64,000 bases of DNA, taken from NCBI RefSeq assembly GCF_020829645.1, contig NZ_JAIVFS010000005.1, forward strand, positions 62,001-126,000. Reading direction: 5' to 3'. The notes beneath the pieces are model-generated. The model searched no databases. It was given only the letters and a program-made list of their open reading frames with translations, and was not told the DNA's origin. The first letter of the stretch is position 1; each line of letters opens with the position of its first letter. A program made the translations under genes and the position numbers. Source of the DNA: Nostoc mirabile CHAB5784 (GTDB lineage Bacteria; Cyanobacteriota; Cyanobacteriia; Cyanobacteriales; Nostocaceae). Shown here piece by piece: positions 26,144 to 33,947 of the stretch.

Positions 26144-26161
26144 AGACCTCTTGCAAAAGTC
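26144..26161. repeat. Left copy of an 18-bp inverted repeat bracketing 3.3 kb
   Basis: AGACCTCTTGCAAAAGTC here matches the inverse of GACTTTTGCAAGAAGTCT at 29439-29456 in 17 of 18 positions. Related ends bound the complete 3857-4020 element. Whether the two copies delimit one mobile unit or are solo ends is unresolved. Confidence 0.5.
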
Positions 26162-26180
26162 TCTAACACCCCACTCCTAA

Positions 26181-26368
26181 CCCCTAAGAGCTTTTTGGGC
26201 TACGGTGTACACACAAGTCTGAAATAGCTGATTAACCAAGGTTTTACCCCTCCCTAACCCGGACCTTATAAAGGGGAGGGAACTAAATTTCCTGTTTCCC
26301 CCCAAAATATCGGGGGCATTAAGGGGGGTAATTCGACTTGTGTGTACACCGTAGGCTTGCTCTTAGGG
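26181..26368. mobile_element. MITE with a perfect 20-bp terminal inverted repeat
   Basis: CTACGGTGTACACACAAGTC (26200-26219) is the exact inverse of 26335-26354. Just outside, CCCCTAAGAGC (26181) and GCTCTTAGGGG (26358) are also inverted, so the full repeat is longer and imperfect. The interior is the dispersed GC-rich core, here inverted relative to 14058. Confidence 0.75.
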
Positions 26369-26416
26369 GAGACGAAGCGTAGCTTTGGTTCTTTGGGGTT
26401 CTTGTGGTTTAGTAAG

Positions 26417-26555
26417 TAACGCGATGTGCAACTTAATATTTTGACCTCTCTCCAAACCTCTCTCCTAAAAGGAGAGAGGCTTTGAATTTTCCCCCTTCCC
26501 TCATAGGGAAGGGGGTTGGGGGGTTAGGTTTGAGTAAAAGTTGCACACGGCGTTA
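26417..26555. mobile_element. 139-bp MITE with TAACGC..TGTGCAACTT ends
   Basis: TAACGCGATGTGCAACTT and the inverse of AAGTTGCACACGGCGTTA match at 16 of 18 positions. AGTAA occurs next to both ends. The interior has CTCTCTCC/GGAGAGAG and CCCCCTTCCCTCATAGGGAAGGGGG hairpins. Its right end reaches to 16 bp before ATG 26571. Confidence 0.65.
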
Positions 26556-26570
26556 AGTAATCAAGCGGAC

Positions 26571-26882
26571 ATGATATCAGTCGTGACGGGAACCACTTCA
26601 GACTTAATGGGAACCACTTCAGACTTAATGGGAACCACTTCAGACTTAACGGGAACCACTTCAGACTTAACGGGAACCACTTCAGACTTAACGGGAACCA
26701 CTTCAGATTTAACGGGAACCACTTCAGATTTAACGGGAACCACTTCAGATTTAACGGGAACCACTTCAGATTTAACGGGAACCACTGATGTTGCCAGCAC
26801 AGTTTCTGCATTTAGTGCAATTTCTAATAAAACAGATGTTGTTCTGAATCTGCTGGGTCAAAATAGAAAACATGACAATTGA
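26571..26882 (+). CDS. Putative small protein built on GTTSDLT heptapeptide repeats
   Basis: 103 residues from ATG 26571 (starts further upstream lie in a MITE end). A short lead (MISVVT) is followed by nine GTTSDL(T/M) heptapeptides and a 32-residue unique tail (DVASTVSAFSAISNKTDVVLNLLGQ). Because the DNA unit is 21 bp, all frames through the array stay open, so the repeat alone does not prove coding. The unique tail stays in frame and overlaps the ATG of the next gene by 11 bp, which favours translation and coupling. No signal peptide. Function unknown. Confidence 0.45.
   Translation: MISVVTGTTSDLMGTTSDLMGTTSDLTGTTSDLTGTTSDLTGTTSDLTGTTSDLTGTTSDLTGTTSDLTGTTDVASTVSAFSAISNKTDVVLNLLGQNRKHDN
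26589..26777. repeat. Tandem array of a 21-bp unit, nine copies
   Basis: The unit is GGAACCACTTCAGACTTAACG. Changes are few and ordered: the first two copies end ATG rather than ACG, and the last four have GATTTA instead of GACTTA. This gradient suggests stepwise duplication. Confidence 0.9.
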
Positions 26883-28251
26883 ATCCGATTCCTCTAATCT
26901 ACCAACCCCAGAACCAGTCCCTGAAAACGACTTGCAACCAGATGACTTTGACGGGAGTGCAAGTGAGAAGAACCTAAGCTCAGAAGCACTAGCGACACAA
27001 CAAGCACTAGCGGCGATGTCTAACGACAAGTCGCTACGCGTCTACGCATCTTTGCAATCTCCGCAACATACAACTGCTCTAAAACTTGCCCGTTCTGACT
27101 TTCAGCAACCCACTACCAACCAATTCATAGTTAAGCCGAGGGCATTGCTGCTCATCCTCGTAGCGATCGCCATCACCTTCATTGGAGTTATCCTCAATAA
27201 CTGGATCGTCGGCATTATTGGAACGCTGATAACTTTGCTGTTATCCCTAGCGATATTATTGCCTTGGTTGCAAAAAGCCTTATACGAGTGGTTTTCACCC
27301 CAAGAACGCACCCTGTTTGTTGCTGTTTTGGGACTAATAGTAGCGATCATCGGTTTGATCAAGTTTACAGGTGTGGGCGATCGCTTGCTTGTTTGGGGAC
27401 GCCAGATTAACTGGGACATTGCTGGAACCCTAGCAGAATGGTTTGGCGCTTTGGGGCAAATTCTGATCGCCGTCATCGCCGTTTACGTGGCGTGGCGACA
27501 ATATGTTATTTCCAAAGACTTGACAATTCAGCAAAACCTGCTGACAGTTCAGCAAAACATCATCACCCAGCAGCAGACAATTGATTCCTATTTCCAAGGC
27601 GTTTCAGACTTAGTATTAGATCAAGAAGGATTGTTAGAAGATTGGCCCCAAGAAAGAGCGATCGCCGAAGGACGCACTGCGGCAATTTTAAGTAGTGTAG
27701 ATGGCAGTGGTAAAGCGAAAATTCTCCGCTTTCTCTCACGTTCCAAGTTGCTCTCACCCCTAAAACGCGATCGGCTATTAGGTCGAGCCATTCTCGACGG
27801 CAGTGGCGGATATGCAGAAGACCGCCTGGAAGGTGTGCGTGTCATCGATTTAGGCGTAACGCTAGCCGCAGCAGACCTTTCTGGTACTGATTTACGTTGG
27901 ACTGATCTCAGCGAAGCTAATCTTGTCCGCGCTAACCTAGCCGATTGTGATTTAGTAAAAGCCAACCTTTCCCGCACTATTTTATATAGTGCTAATCTCA
28001 GTGGTGCCGACATCAACGGGATTCGCCTATTTTACGGTGTAGTGGATAAAGCATCACCCCGTAGTCGCACTCAACCACCAAATTATCAAACCGGCGAACA
28101 CACTGGCGCTGTGGTGGAAAATGCCGATTTCACCAATGTACAGCGCATGTCTGAGTCTACACGTAACTACTGTTGCGCTTGGGGTGGTGAAAAAACTAGA
28201 GGTACTATTCCTGGTGGTTGTGAAGGTATTCCTAATAAGTTGGGAAGATAA
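26872..28251 (+). CDS. Membrane protein with C-terminal pentapeptide repeats
   Basis: 459 residues. An acidic Ser/Pro-rich N-terminus (1-80) leads to four or so hydrophobic segments between about 85 and 210 (LLLILVAIAITFIGVIL, IVGIIGTLITLLLSLAILLPW, LFVAVLGLIVAIIGLI, ILIAVIAVYVAW). A polar helical stretch rich in Gln follows (LLTVQQNIITQQQTID). Then a block of A(D/N)LxX pentapeptides spans about 325-385 (AADLSGTDLRWTDLSEANL...). The C-terminus YCCAWGGEKTRGTIPGGCEG has Cys. It is likely an inner or thylakoid membrane protein with a soluble beta-helix. Partner and function unknown. Its ATG lies inside the end of the heptapeptide frame. Confidence 0.85.
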   Translation: MTIESDSSNLPTPEPVPENDLQPDDFDGSASEKNLSSEALATQQALAAMSNDKSLRVYASLQSPQHTTALKLARSDFQQPTTNQFIVKPRALLLILVAIAITFIGVILNNWIVGIIGTLITLLLSLAILLPWLQKALYEWFSPQERTLFVAVLGLIVAIIGLIKFTGVGDRLLVWGRQINWDIAGTLAEWFGALGQILIAVIAVYVAWRQYVISKDLTIQQNLLTVQQNIITQQQTIDSYFQGVSDLVLDQEGLLEDWPQERAIAEGRTAAILSSVDGSGKAKILRFLSRSKLLSPLKRDRLLGRAILDGSGGYAEDRLEGVRVIDLGVTLAAADLSGTDLRWTDLSEANLVRANLADCDLVKANLSRTILYSANLSGADINGIRLFYGVVDKASPRSRTQPPNYQTGEHTGAVVENADFTNVQRMSESTRNYCCAWGGEKTRGTIPGGCEGIPNKLGR

Positions 28252-28271
28252 TTATAAGACTAGATAAAAAA

Positions 28272-28886
28272 TTAGTTAGCCGCATTAAAAATCTGCTGTG
28301 CAGTTAAATTTAATTGGGGAAAGGTAGGTGATGAAATCGCGGTGTTACCTTGAAACGCTGTCATTTGATATTCACCATCAACTAATTCGCATACAAAAAT
28401 AGTGGGTTGTTTGGGATTGCCGATGAACTTTCTTGCACCCAATGCAGCATAATCAGCAATCCAATATTCGGGAATGCCCATTTCTTCATAATCCCTAAGT
28501 TTATTGTAGTAATCATCTCGCCAGTTGGTTGAAACAACTTCGATGACTATTGGAACCGATGCTGCTTGGCTTACTGTTGACTGTTTTTGAAAAAGCGGTT
28601 CATTGTCGAGATTATCAAGATTTAGCAGCAACACATCAGGCGAATAAGCGGATTCGGCAGAAGGAGTTTTGACCAATGCAGTTTTGGGAATTCCGTAGGG
28701 TAAATTGAGACGATCGAACTCCACAGTTAATTTCCGCGACAAAAATGCAATAACTTTTTCATGTGTTCCGGTTGGAGGCGGCATTTCAATAATTACTCCT
28801 TTGTGCAACTCATAGCGTTTTCCATCGTTGGGATACCATTCGATAAATTCATTAAAGGTTAGTAATTTGGGCAACGCTTGGGTCAT
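28272..28886 (-). CDS. Uma2-family (DUF820) endonuclease-like protein
   Basis: 204 residues. Starts MTQALPKLLTFNEFIEWYPNDGKRYELHKGVI, then YSPDVLLLN near 92, VPIVIEVVSTNWRDDYYNKLRDYEEMGIPEYWIADY near 125-160, and the C-terminal FPQLNLTAQQIFNAA typical of the group. The PD...E.V arrangement suggests a PD-(D/E)XK-type fold. ATG 28886 follows GGTAAGATT in the sense direction. Convergent with the pentapeptide gene, 20 bp from its stop. Confidence 0.87.
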   Translation of the reverse strand: MTQALPKLLTFNEFIEWYPNDGKRYELHKGVIIEMPPPTGTHEKVIAFLSRKLTVEFDRLNLPYGIPKTALVKTPSAESAYSPDVLLLNLDNLDNEPLFQKQSTVSQAASVPIVIEVVSTNWRDDYYNKLRDYEEMGIPEYWIADYAALGARKFIGNPKQPTIFVCELVDGEYQMTAFQGNTAISSPTFPQLNLTAQQIFNAAN

Positions 28887-28979
28887 AATCTTACCTCCAT
28901 ATATGTTTTACTTTATCATGCAATAAATGTTGATTAGGATTACAAATATATTAAATGGCTTTATGTAAATTCTTGGGGG

Positions 28980-29246
28980 TTGCCTAAATTCAATCAACGA
29001 CTGCCCGAATTCAATCAACGACTGTCCGAATTCAATAAACGACTGTCCGAATTCAATAAACGACTGCCCGAATTCAATAAACGACTGTCCGAATTCAATA
29101 AACGACTGCCCGAATTCAATAAACGACTACCCAAATTCAATAAACGACCGCCCGAATTCAATAAACGACTGCCCGAATTCAATAAACGACTGCCCGAATT
29201 CAATAAACGACTGTCCGAATTCAATCAACGACTGCCCGAATTCAAT
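28980..29246. repeat. Tandem array of a 21-bp unit, about twelve and a half copies
   Basis: The unit is TTCAATAAACGACTGCCCGAA and each copy contains GAATTC or AAATTC. Read on the plus strand from TTG 28980 it gives LPEFNKR heptapeptides, and on the minus strand SRLLNSG. The frame ends three codons after the array, with no unique tail and no ribosome-binding site, so I treat it as non-coding repeat rather than a gene. Confidence 0.85.
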
Positions 29247-29297
29247 ATAGGAACTTAGTACACGTCACCCTAAAAAAGGGTCGAAATTTAATTTTTT

Positions 29298-29369
29298 GTA
29301 GGTTGGGTTGAGGAACGAAACCCAACAAGCGCGGAAACGTTGGGTTTCGCTCCGCTTAACCCAACCTAC
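29298..29369. repeat. GTAGGTTGGGTT inverted-repeat hairpin
   Basis: GTAGGTTGGGTTGAGGAACG and its near inverse ending AACCCAACCTAC fold into a long imperfect hairpin with an inner AAACCCAACAA/CGTTGGGTTT stem. Such hairpins are dispersed in cyanobacterial genomes. Confidence 0.7.
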
Positions 29370-29438
29370 AGTTAGTATTTCTAACGCAAACGCTCCCCTC
29401 CCCTTACCAAGGGGAGGGGTTGGGGGTGGGGTATTAAG

Positions 29439-29456
29439 GACTTTTGCAAGAAGTCT
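29439..29456. repeat. Right copy of the 18-bp bracketing inverted repeat
   Basis: GACTTTTGCAAGAAGTCT ends two bases before the stop codon of the RTX remnant on the minus strand. It pairs with 26144-26161. Confidence 0.5.
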
Positions 29457-29457
29457 A

Positions 29458-29874
29458 TTAAACGATAATATCGCTTGCCACTAGTAGTGATGATCCTTCA
29501 AGCTGAATCTCGAAATTAGCCGATAGATTACTATCAGTATTACCTTGGAGAATATCTCCTGAATAACGGATCTGGCCGGGTGCGGTGAATGCGCCACTTC
29601 CTATGTAAGTGAAGGCTTGGTCGCCCGTTATATTGGTGTTAGCGTCTATGCGAGATAGATCGATTCGATCTCCTGGTAAGTTACCGTTTCCAACAAAATC
29701 TTTGATAATATCCCGTAACAAACCAGGTTGACTATCTGAAACTGAGTCGAACTGGAAAACATCGTTGCCATCGCCTCCATAGAGAATATCAGTGCAACCA
29801 CCCCCTATGAGGGTATCGTTGCCACCAAGGCCAAAGAGGGTATCGTTGTCGTCATATCCTGGAGTTTCACACTT
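29458..29874 (-). pseudogene. RTX calcium-binding protein, C-terminal remnant
   Basis: The minus-strand frame is open between a stop at 29875-29877 and TAA 29458-29460 (138 codons) but has no plausible ATG start. It reads three RTX nonapeptide-type repeats (NDTLFGLGGNDTLIGGG, DILYGGDGNDVFQF) and then a serralysin-type C-terminal domain (LPGDRIDLSRIDANTNITGDQ). The TTG at 29719-29721 would give an 87-residue piece without the repeats. The front of the protein is missing; upstream DNA is not coding. It is probably the tail of a type I-secreted protein. Confidence 0.75.
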
Positions 29875-30131
29875 TCATTCAGCAACACCGAGAAAATAAG
29901 GTGGAAAAATAACGAGTGCGAAGAGATAACAGAACTACACCCGATTTGAACAGGTCTTTGCTATTAACTCTGAAGATTTAAGAAGCACTGGATTTATTGA
30001 TGATGTTGACATCAAAATAGTGCCAAGAGTCATGTTATATCGTTTTTGCGCTTTTCCAACATAACCGCCACTGACGAATTATTAAGTAGTTCAAATACTT
30101 CTCCCCAGAGAGCGCCACGTATTCCCCAATC

Positions 30132-30752
30132 CTAACTATAGCGACCTGCAACAAATATCTGTTCTGCGGTCAAATTCAGGTCTGGAAATGTTTGGGATAT
30201 GAGGCGTTCTGTTCCCCTAAATTGTTGTCCTTGATAAATTCCATCGACTAACTGATAAATTGCGATCGCAGGTTGTTTGGATAACCCAATGTAGCGTTTG
30301 CCTCCTAGCCCTAAATAATCTGCGATCCAATACTCCCCAATCCCTAAAGCTTCGTAGTCTTCCACTTTCCGGGCATAGTCATTCTGCCAATTCGTACTAA
30401 CGACCTCCACGACCAATTTCACAGATTTGCCTAGTGTAATCACTGGCTCAGTTTTCCATAATGGCTCATTCGCCAAAGCCGTCTGATCAAGAATCACAAC
30501 ATCAGGTCTAAAAGCTGAATTTTGACCTAATGGTTTAATCAGGCATTTCATGGGAATAAACCAAGGCAAGTTGAGCAGATCAATTGCTAGATTGAGTTTA
30601 CGATTAATTAACCCTGCTACTTGTTCATGAAGTCCAGTAGATTTTAAGTCGATTAGTTCTCCGTCAATTAACTCGTAGCGTACATCATCCAGATAGCCAG
30701 CAACGAATGCCTCAGAGCTAAGATTGCTTATATTAATAGTGGCTGAAACCAT
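30132..30752 (-). CDS. Uma2-family (DUF820) endonuclease-like protein
   Basis: 206 residues from ATG 30752. It shows the family order: YELIDGELIDLKSTGLHEQVAGLINRKL at the front, FRPDVVILD near 80, KLVVEVVSTNWQNDYARKVEDYEALGIGEYWIADYLGLGGKRYIG near 110-155, and FPDLNLTAEQIFVAG at the end. It is close to the 28272 protein, suggesting local spread of the family. No linked partner. Role unknown; a nuclease-like fold is inferred. Confidence 0.87.
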   Translation of the reverse strand: MVSATINISNLSSEAFVAGYLDDVRYELIDGELIDLKSTGLHEQVAGLINRKLNLAIDLLNLPWFIPMKCLIKPLGQNSAFRPDVVILDQTALANEPLWKTEPVITLGKSVKLVVEVVSTNWQNDYARKVEDYEALGIGEYWIADYLGLGGKRYIGLSKQPAIAIYQLVDGIYQGQQFRGTERLISQTFPDLNLTAEQIFVAGRYS

Positions 30753-30802
30753 CAAGATTTGTCCTTCTAGGTTCAGAACTAGAGCAGATATTGCTGCTCT
30801 TA

Positions 30803-30966
30803 GAGGATGTTTGAAAAGTGTTTGGCTGTGATTTTAGGCACTTATTGATCCCCCCTAACCCCCCTTAAAAAGGGGGGAACCGGAATCAAAGTCCCCCAAT
30901 TTATCGGGGGATTTAGGGGGATCTAAAACGTTTAGCTACCCAGAAGAGGACTTTTCAAACAACTTC
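30803..30966. mobile_element. 164-bp MITE, GAGGATGTTTGAAAAGT family, TSD TTA
   Basis: The left end GAGGATGTTTGAAAAGT and right end GACTTTTCAAACAACTTC are flanked by TTA at 30800-30802 and 30967-30969. The interior holds a variant of the GC-rich core (CCCCCCTAACCCCCCTTAAA). Confidence 0.8.
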
Positions 30967-30984
30967 TTAATTAATTCTAATCAA

Positions 30985-31615
30985 TCAAGCAAAAGTCAAT
31001 TGACTAATACGCTTCAAAATCTGGAGTACATTATATAACTCATTACCACGATTACGGACATCAAAAATATCCGAAGTGGCATAGCGAGGAGGAGATCCTT
31101 TGAGCAGTTTAATGAACATAAAACTGCCACCAGAAGTAATCATGCCAAATACTACATCTTGTGACTGAGGAGCAGCCAGCATATATGCCAGAATTTGGTC
31201 AAGTCCTGCTTCTACTGAATAAGCAACCTGTTTAGACTCAATAACTGTTACCCAGAATTTTTGATTTAGAAGTAAGAACTCAATTCGTCCTTTGATGATA
31301 GTTTGCTTGTCTGGTGTTTCAATCTCGATAGATTTCTCTAATTTGAGGTGAAAAGGAGGTAAATAAAACTTGCCAATGAATAGCAGTGGCGATAAAACAA
31401 TCGTGTTAACTGTATTTTCTAATAAAGGCGGATAGTTTCGTAAATTTATGTAACCTGCCTTTATTTGATCCAATAGCTGCAATTCTTAAGTTTGTCACTT
31501 CTGGTAGGTCATCTTGCCACTCTCGAAAGAATTCTTCCGAATCAACTAACTCTAATCCATAGAGCAATATTAGTTGCTCAAGTGTGAAGTTTTCGGCAGC
31601 AAGAGTTTCAACCAT
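30985..31615 (-). pseudogene. Restriction endonuclease R-subunit-like protein, single frameshift
   Basis: Two overlapping frames together make one protein. The upstream frame starts ATG 31615 (MVETLAAENFTLEQLILL...FFREWQDDLPEVTNL). The downstream frame continues LLDQIKAGYINLRNYPPLLENTVNT to the stop at 30985. Removing one A near 31485-31488 would join them as ...TNLELQLLDQIKAGY. The joined product of about 210 residues resembles short cyanobacterial proteins annotated as type I restriction subunit R-like, with a PD-(D/E)XK-type core (KGRIEFLLLN..FWVTVIESKQ). Either a true pseudogene or a sequencing error. Confidence 0.75.
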
Positions 31616-31653
31616 TATGTTAATCAAGTAGTAGAAAAATCTACCAGTTTAGC

Positions 31654-31819
31654 AGGGCTATTTCGTTCTAGACATAAACCGCCCAGAACTGAAGTTCCGC
31701 GCTAATAGTCCAAGTCCACTAAAGTGGACTAAAAGCCTTTCTTAGTCCACTTTAGTGAACTTTTGCTATTAGCCTCAGAATTCATTCTGAGGCGGGCTAG
31801 ATGAGAATGAAATAGCCCT
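31654..31819. mobile_element. 166-bp MITE-like element, copy 2, with 10-bp flanking direct repeats
   Basis: AGGGCTATTTCGTTCT and AGAATGAAATAGCCCT are the ends. The interior is colinear with the 1666 copy. ACCAGTTTAG occurs at 31643-31652 (one base from the left end) and 31820-31829. The right copy contains the stop codon of map. The different TSD sequence from copy 1 shows an independent insertion. Confidence 0.82.
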
Positions 31820-31825
31820 ACCAGT

Positions 31826-32602
31826 TTAGTAATTCTCGCCTTCAGGTAAGGTGAGAATTTCAACGCCATCTTCCGTTACAGCTAAGGTATGCTCACATTG
31901 AGCAGAAAGCTTGCGATCGCGCGTTACCGCAGTCCATTTATCGCCCAGAACCTCGACTTCGTAAGTACCTTCGTTAATCATTGGCTCAATAGTAAAAACC
32001 ATCCCTGGTCTGAGGCGCTTACCCTTACCCCGTGTGCCATAATGGGGAACATCCGGCGCAGTGTGAAAAATGTTACTGATGCCGTGTCCAACGAAATCTC
32101 GCACTACAGAAAAGCCTTGTCCTTCAGCATACTCTTGAATAGCTGCACCAATGTCTCCAATACGTGCCCCAGGTTTAACTTCAGCAATACCCAAGCGCAA
32201 ACACTCTTCTGTCACCTCTACCAGCTTTCTCGTTTTTGGGGAAGGAGTACCGACAAAGAATGTCTTGGATGTATCGCCGTGATAACCTTCAACAATCGGC
32301 GTTACATCAATATTAATAATGTCACCATCCTTGAGAATTTGCTTGGCATTGGGAATGCCGTGACAAATTACCTCATTTACACTAGTGCAAATTGACTTAG
32401 GATAGCCCTTATAACCAAGGGGTGCGCTTTTTGCTCCATGCGCTTGCGTCCAGCGTTCGGCTTCATCATTCAGTTCAAGAGTGCTAACCCCTGGCTTCAC
32501 AAACGGTTCGAGATGCTGGAGAAGTTTAGCAGCTAAACGCCCAGCTTGACGCATTTTGTCTAATTCTCGTTGCGATAAAATAACAATTAGTTCGGTTTTC
32601 AT
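31826..32602 (-). CDS. map: Type I methionine aminopeptidase
   Basis: 258-residue enzyme that removes the initiator Met from nascent proteins. The pita-bread fold metal ligands are visible: Asp in INIDVTPIVEGYHGDTSKTF (two Asp), His in GHGISNIFHTAPDVPHY, Glu in FTIEPMI and Glu in QCEHTLAVTEDG. YPKSICTSVNEVICHGIP near 67-84 is characteristic. No N-terminal zinc-finger extension. Its ATG overlaps the bvdR stop in a TAATG arrangement, so the two are probably translated together from one message starting at bvdR. A MITE is inserted exactly at its stop codon. Confidence 0.95.
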   Translation of the reverse strand: MKTELIVILSQRELDKMRQAGRLAAKLLQHLEPFVKPGVSTLELNDEAERWTQAHGAKSAPLGYKGYPKSICTSVNEVICHGIPNAKQILKDGDIINIDVTPIVEGYHGDTSKTFFVGTPSPKTRKLVEVTEECLRLGIAEVKPGARIGDIGAAIQEYAEGQGFSVVRDFVGHGISNIFHTAPDVPHYGTRGKGKRLRPGMVFTIEPMINEGTYEVEVLGDKWTAVTRDRKLSAQCEHTLAVTEDGVEILTLPEGENY

Positions 32603-33624
32603 TAACTTTTATCTAAAGTATCTTTCATAAAAATAGTTAACCCTGTCTGTGCAGCTCTTTGTGCAGCATCAGCAACCTTTAGGGTATACAAGCTCTCTTC
32701 TGGGGTAACGTACAAAGGAGTGCCATCAAAAAGATGGTCTAACACCATACTCGTGTCTTTGGCGAACAAACCCCGGCGAGGGCCAACCTCTATAGGTGTT
32801 GTTTCCCCTGGCTGGATGAACATTCCTGTGTCACCATCAAAAATTAAACCACCTTTTTCACCGTGAACTTCAAACTTGCGTTCTGATTGCCAAATAGTTT
32901 CGCCTTTACCATAGACTACTTGGGCTAAAAGTCCGCTAGTAAAGTACAGTTGACTAATGCAAAAACAAGTTTGGTAATATTCTGGTTCTATTTCCCAATA
33001 TCGCTGGTGACAGTTAACAGTCAATACTTTACCAAATAAATCGGTGAGACGATGTAAGCGGGACAGCGCACCAATTAAAGGGAAGCCGAAAAGCTCATGG
33101 TTATAAGTCCATTTGCGGGGTGCAGGATTCTGGGGATTGATGGTGCTGTAGCGAACATAAAACACTTCACCAATTTTGGCTAAGTTTTGCTTCAAAGCTT
33201 GATGCAAACCACCCAAAAGTTCCAGATGTTCAACGTGCAGGAGTTTTTGTTGTGCTTTGGCTAAGGCAATCAGTTCTTCAGCTTCGACTACATCCAACGA
33301 AAGAGGATACTCTACAATTACATGTTTGCCGTTGGTAAGTGCTGCACGAGCGATCACACCATGATCTCGATTGATAGTAGAAATCACCACCAGGTCTATA
33401 TCTTCACGCTCTACTAGCTTTTGCCAAGAACTCAACGCTTCAATCTGGTATTGTTTGGCAAAGGTTTCTGTTGTTTCTGCGGTATGACCAACAGCTGCGA
33501 TTAACTGCGATCGCATTCCCTCATTATGGAGCAATGCCTCAGTTCTAAACTTTGCCGCATACCCAGTACCCACCAAACCTACACGCACTTTTGCTTTTTC
33601 CAAAGCTGCTTCTGAATTATACAT
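32602..33624 (-). CDS. bvdR: Biliverdin reductase
   Basis: 340-residue Gfo/Idh/MocA-fold NAD(P)H oxidoreductase. The Rossmann motif VRVGLVGTGYAAKFR is near residue 13. The catalytic-region sequence GKHVIVEYPLSLDVVEAEELIALAKAQQKLLHVEHLELLGG and IGEVFYVRYSTINPQNPAPRKWTYN closely follow the Synechocystis BvdR that I recall. The enzyme converts biliverdin to bilirubin and is linked to phycobilisome function. ATG 33624 has GAGG 5 bases upstream; an upstream start (33657) is less likely. The gene is overlapped by map. Confidence 0.85.
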   Translation of the reverse strand: MYNSEAALEKAKVRVGLVGTGYAAKFRTEALLHNEGMRSQLIAAVGHTAETTETFAKQYQIEALSSWQKLVEREDIDLVVISTINRDHGVIARAALTNGKHVIVEYPLSLDVVEAEELIALAKAQQKLLHVEHLELLGGLHQALKQNLAKIGEVFYVRYSTINPQNPAPRKWTYNHELFGFPLIGALSRLHRLTDLFGKVLTVNCHQRYWEIEPEYYQTCFCISQLYFTSGLLAQVVYGKGETIWQSERKFEVHGEKGGLIFDGDTGMFIQPGETTPIEVGPRRGLFAKDTSMVLDHLFDGTPLYVTPEESLYTLKVADAAQRAAQTGLTIFMKDTLDKS

Positions 33625-33947
33625 GATCCTCACTAGTTCTGTTTTTGATTCTTTCACGCTTCTAGTGGTGAGATTCTCTCTTCATGGAAAATCGAATAAC
33701 TTCACCAGTCTAGACTCTACAACATTGGTACTAGGGCGGGTTTTCAAAACTATAACTACAAAAGAATGAAGACGTTGGCGCAGCCATCGCCTTCTGTTGC
33801 GCCTTTGCTATGCGTAGCTTGCTTAAGAGTAGGGATACAGCAAGGCTTTTCTACCAGAGGCTACGCCAACACACTTAAATTTACGGAGTTGCTACGGTAT
33901 TTTTTTAATTACCAACTCAATGCTTATTTCTTGCTCATGATATTGAT

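Noticed and set aside
26524..26811. Two minus-strand ORFs over the 21-bp array (WFPLNLK and VVPVKSE repeats)
   Set aside because: A consequence of a 21-bp period; no unique flanking coding sequence or start signal.
26589..29246. CRISPR array
   Set aside because: Both arrays are contiguous 21-bp repeats without spacers, and no cas genes are present.
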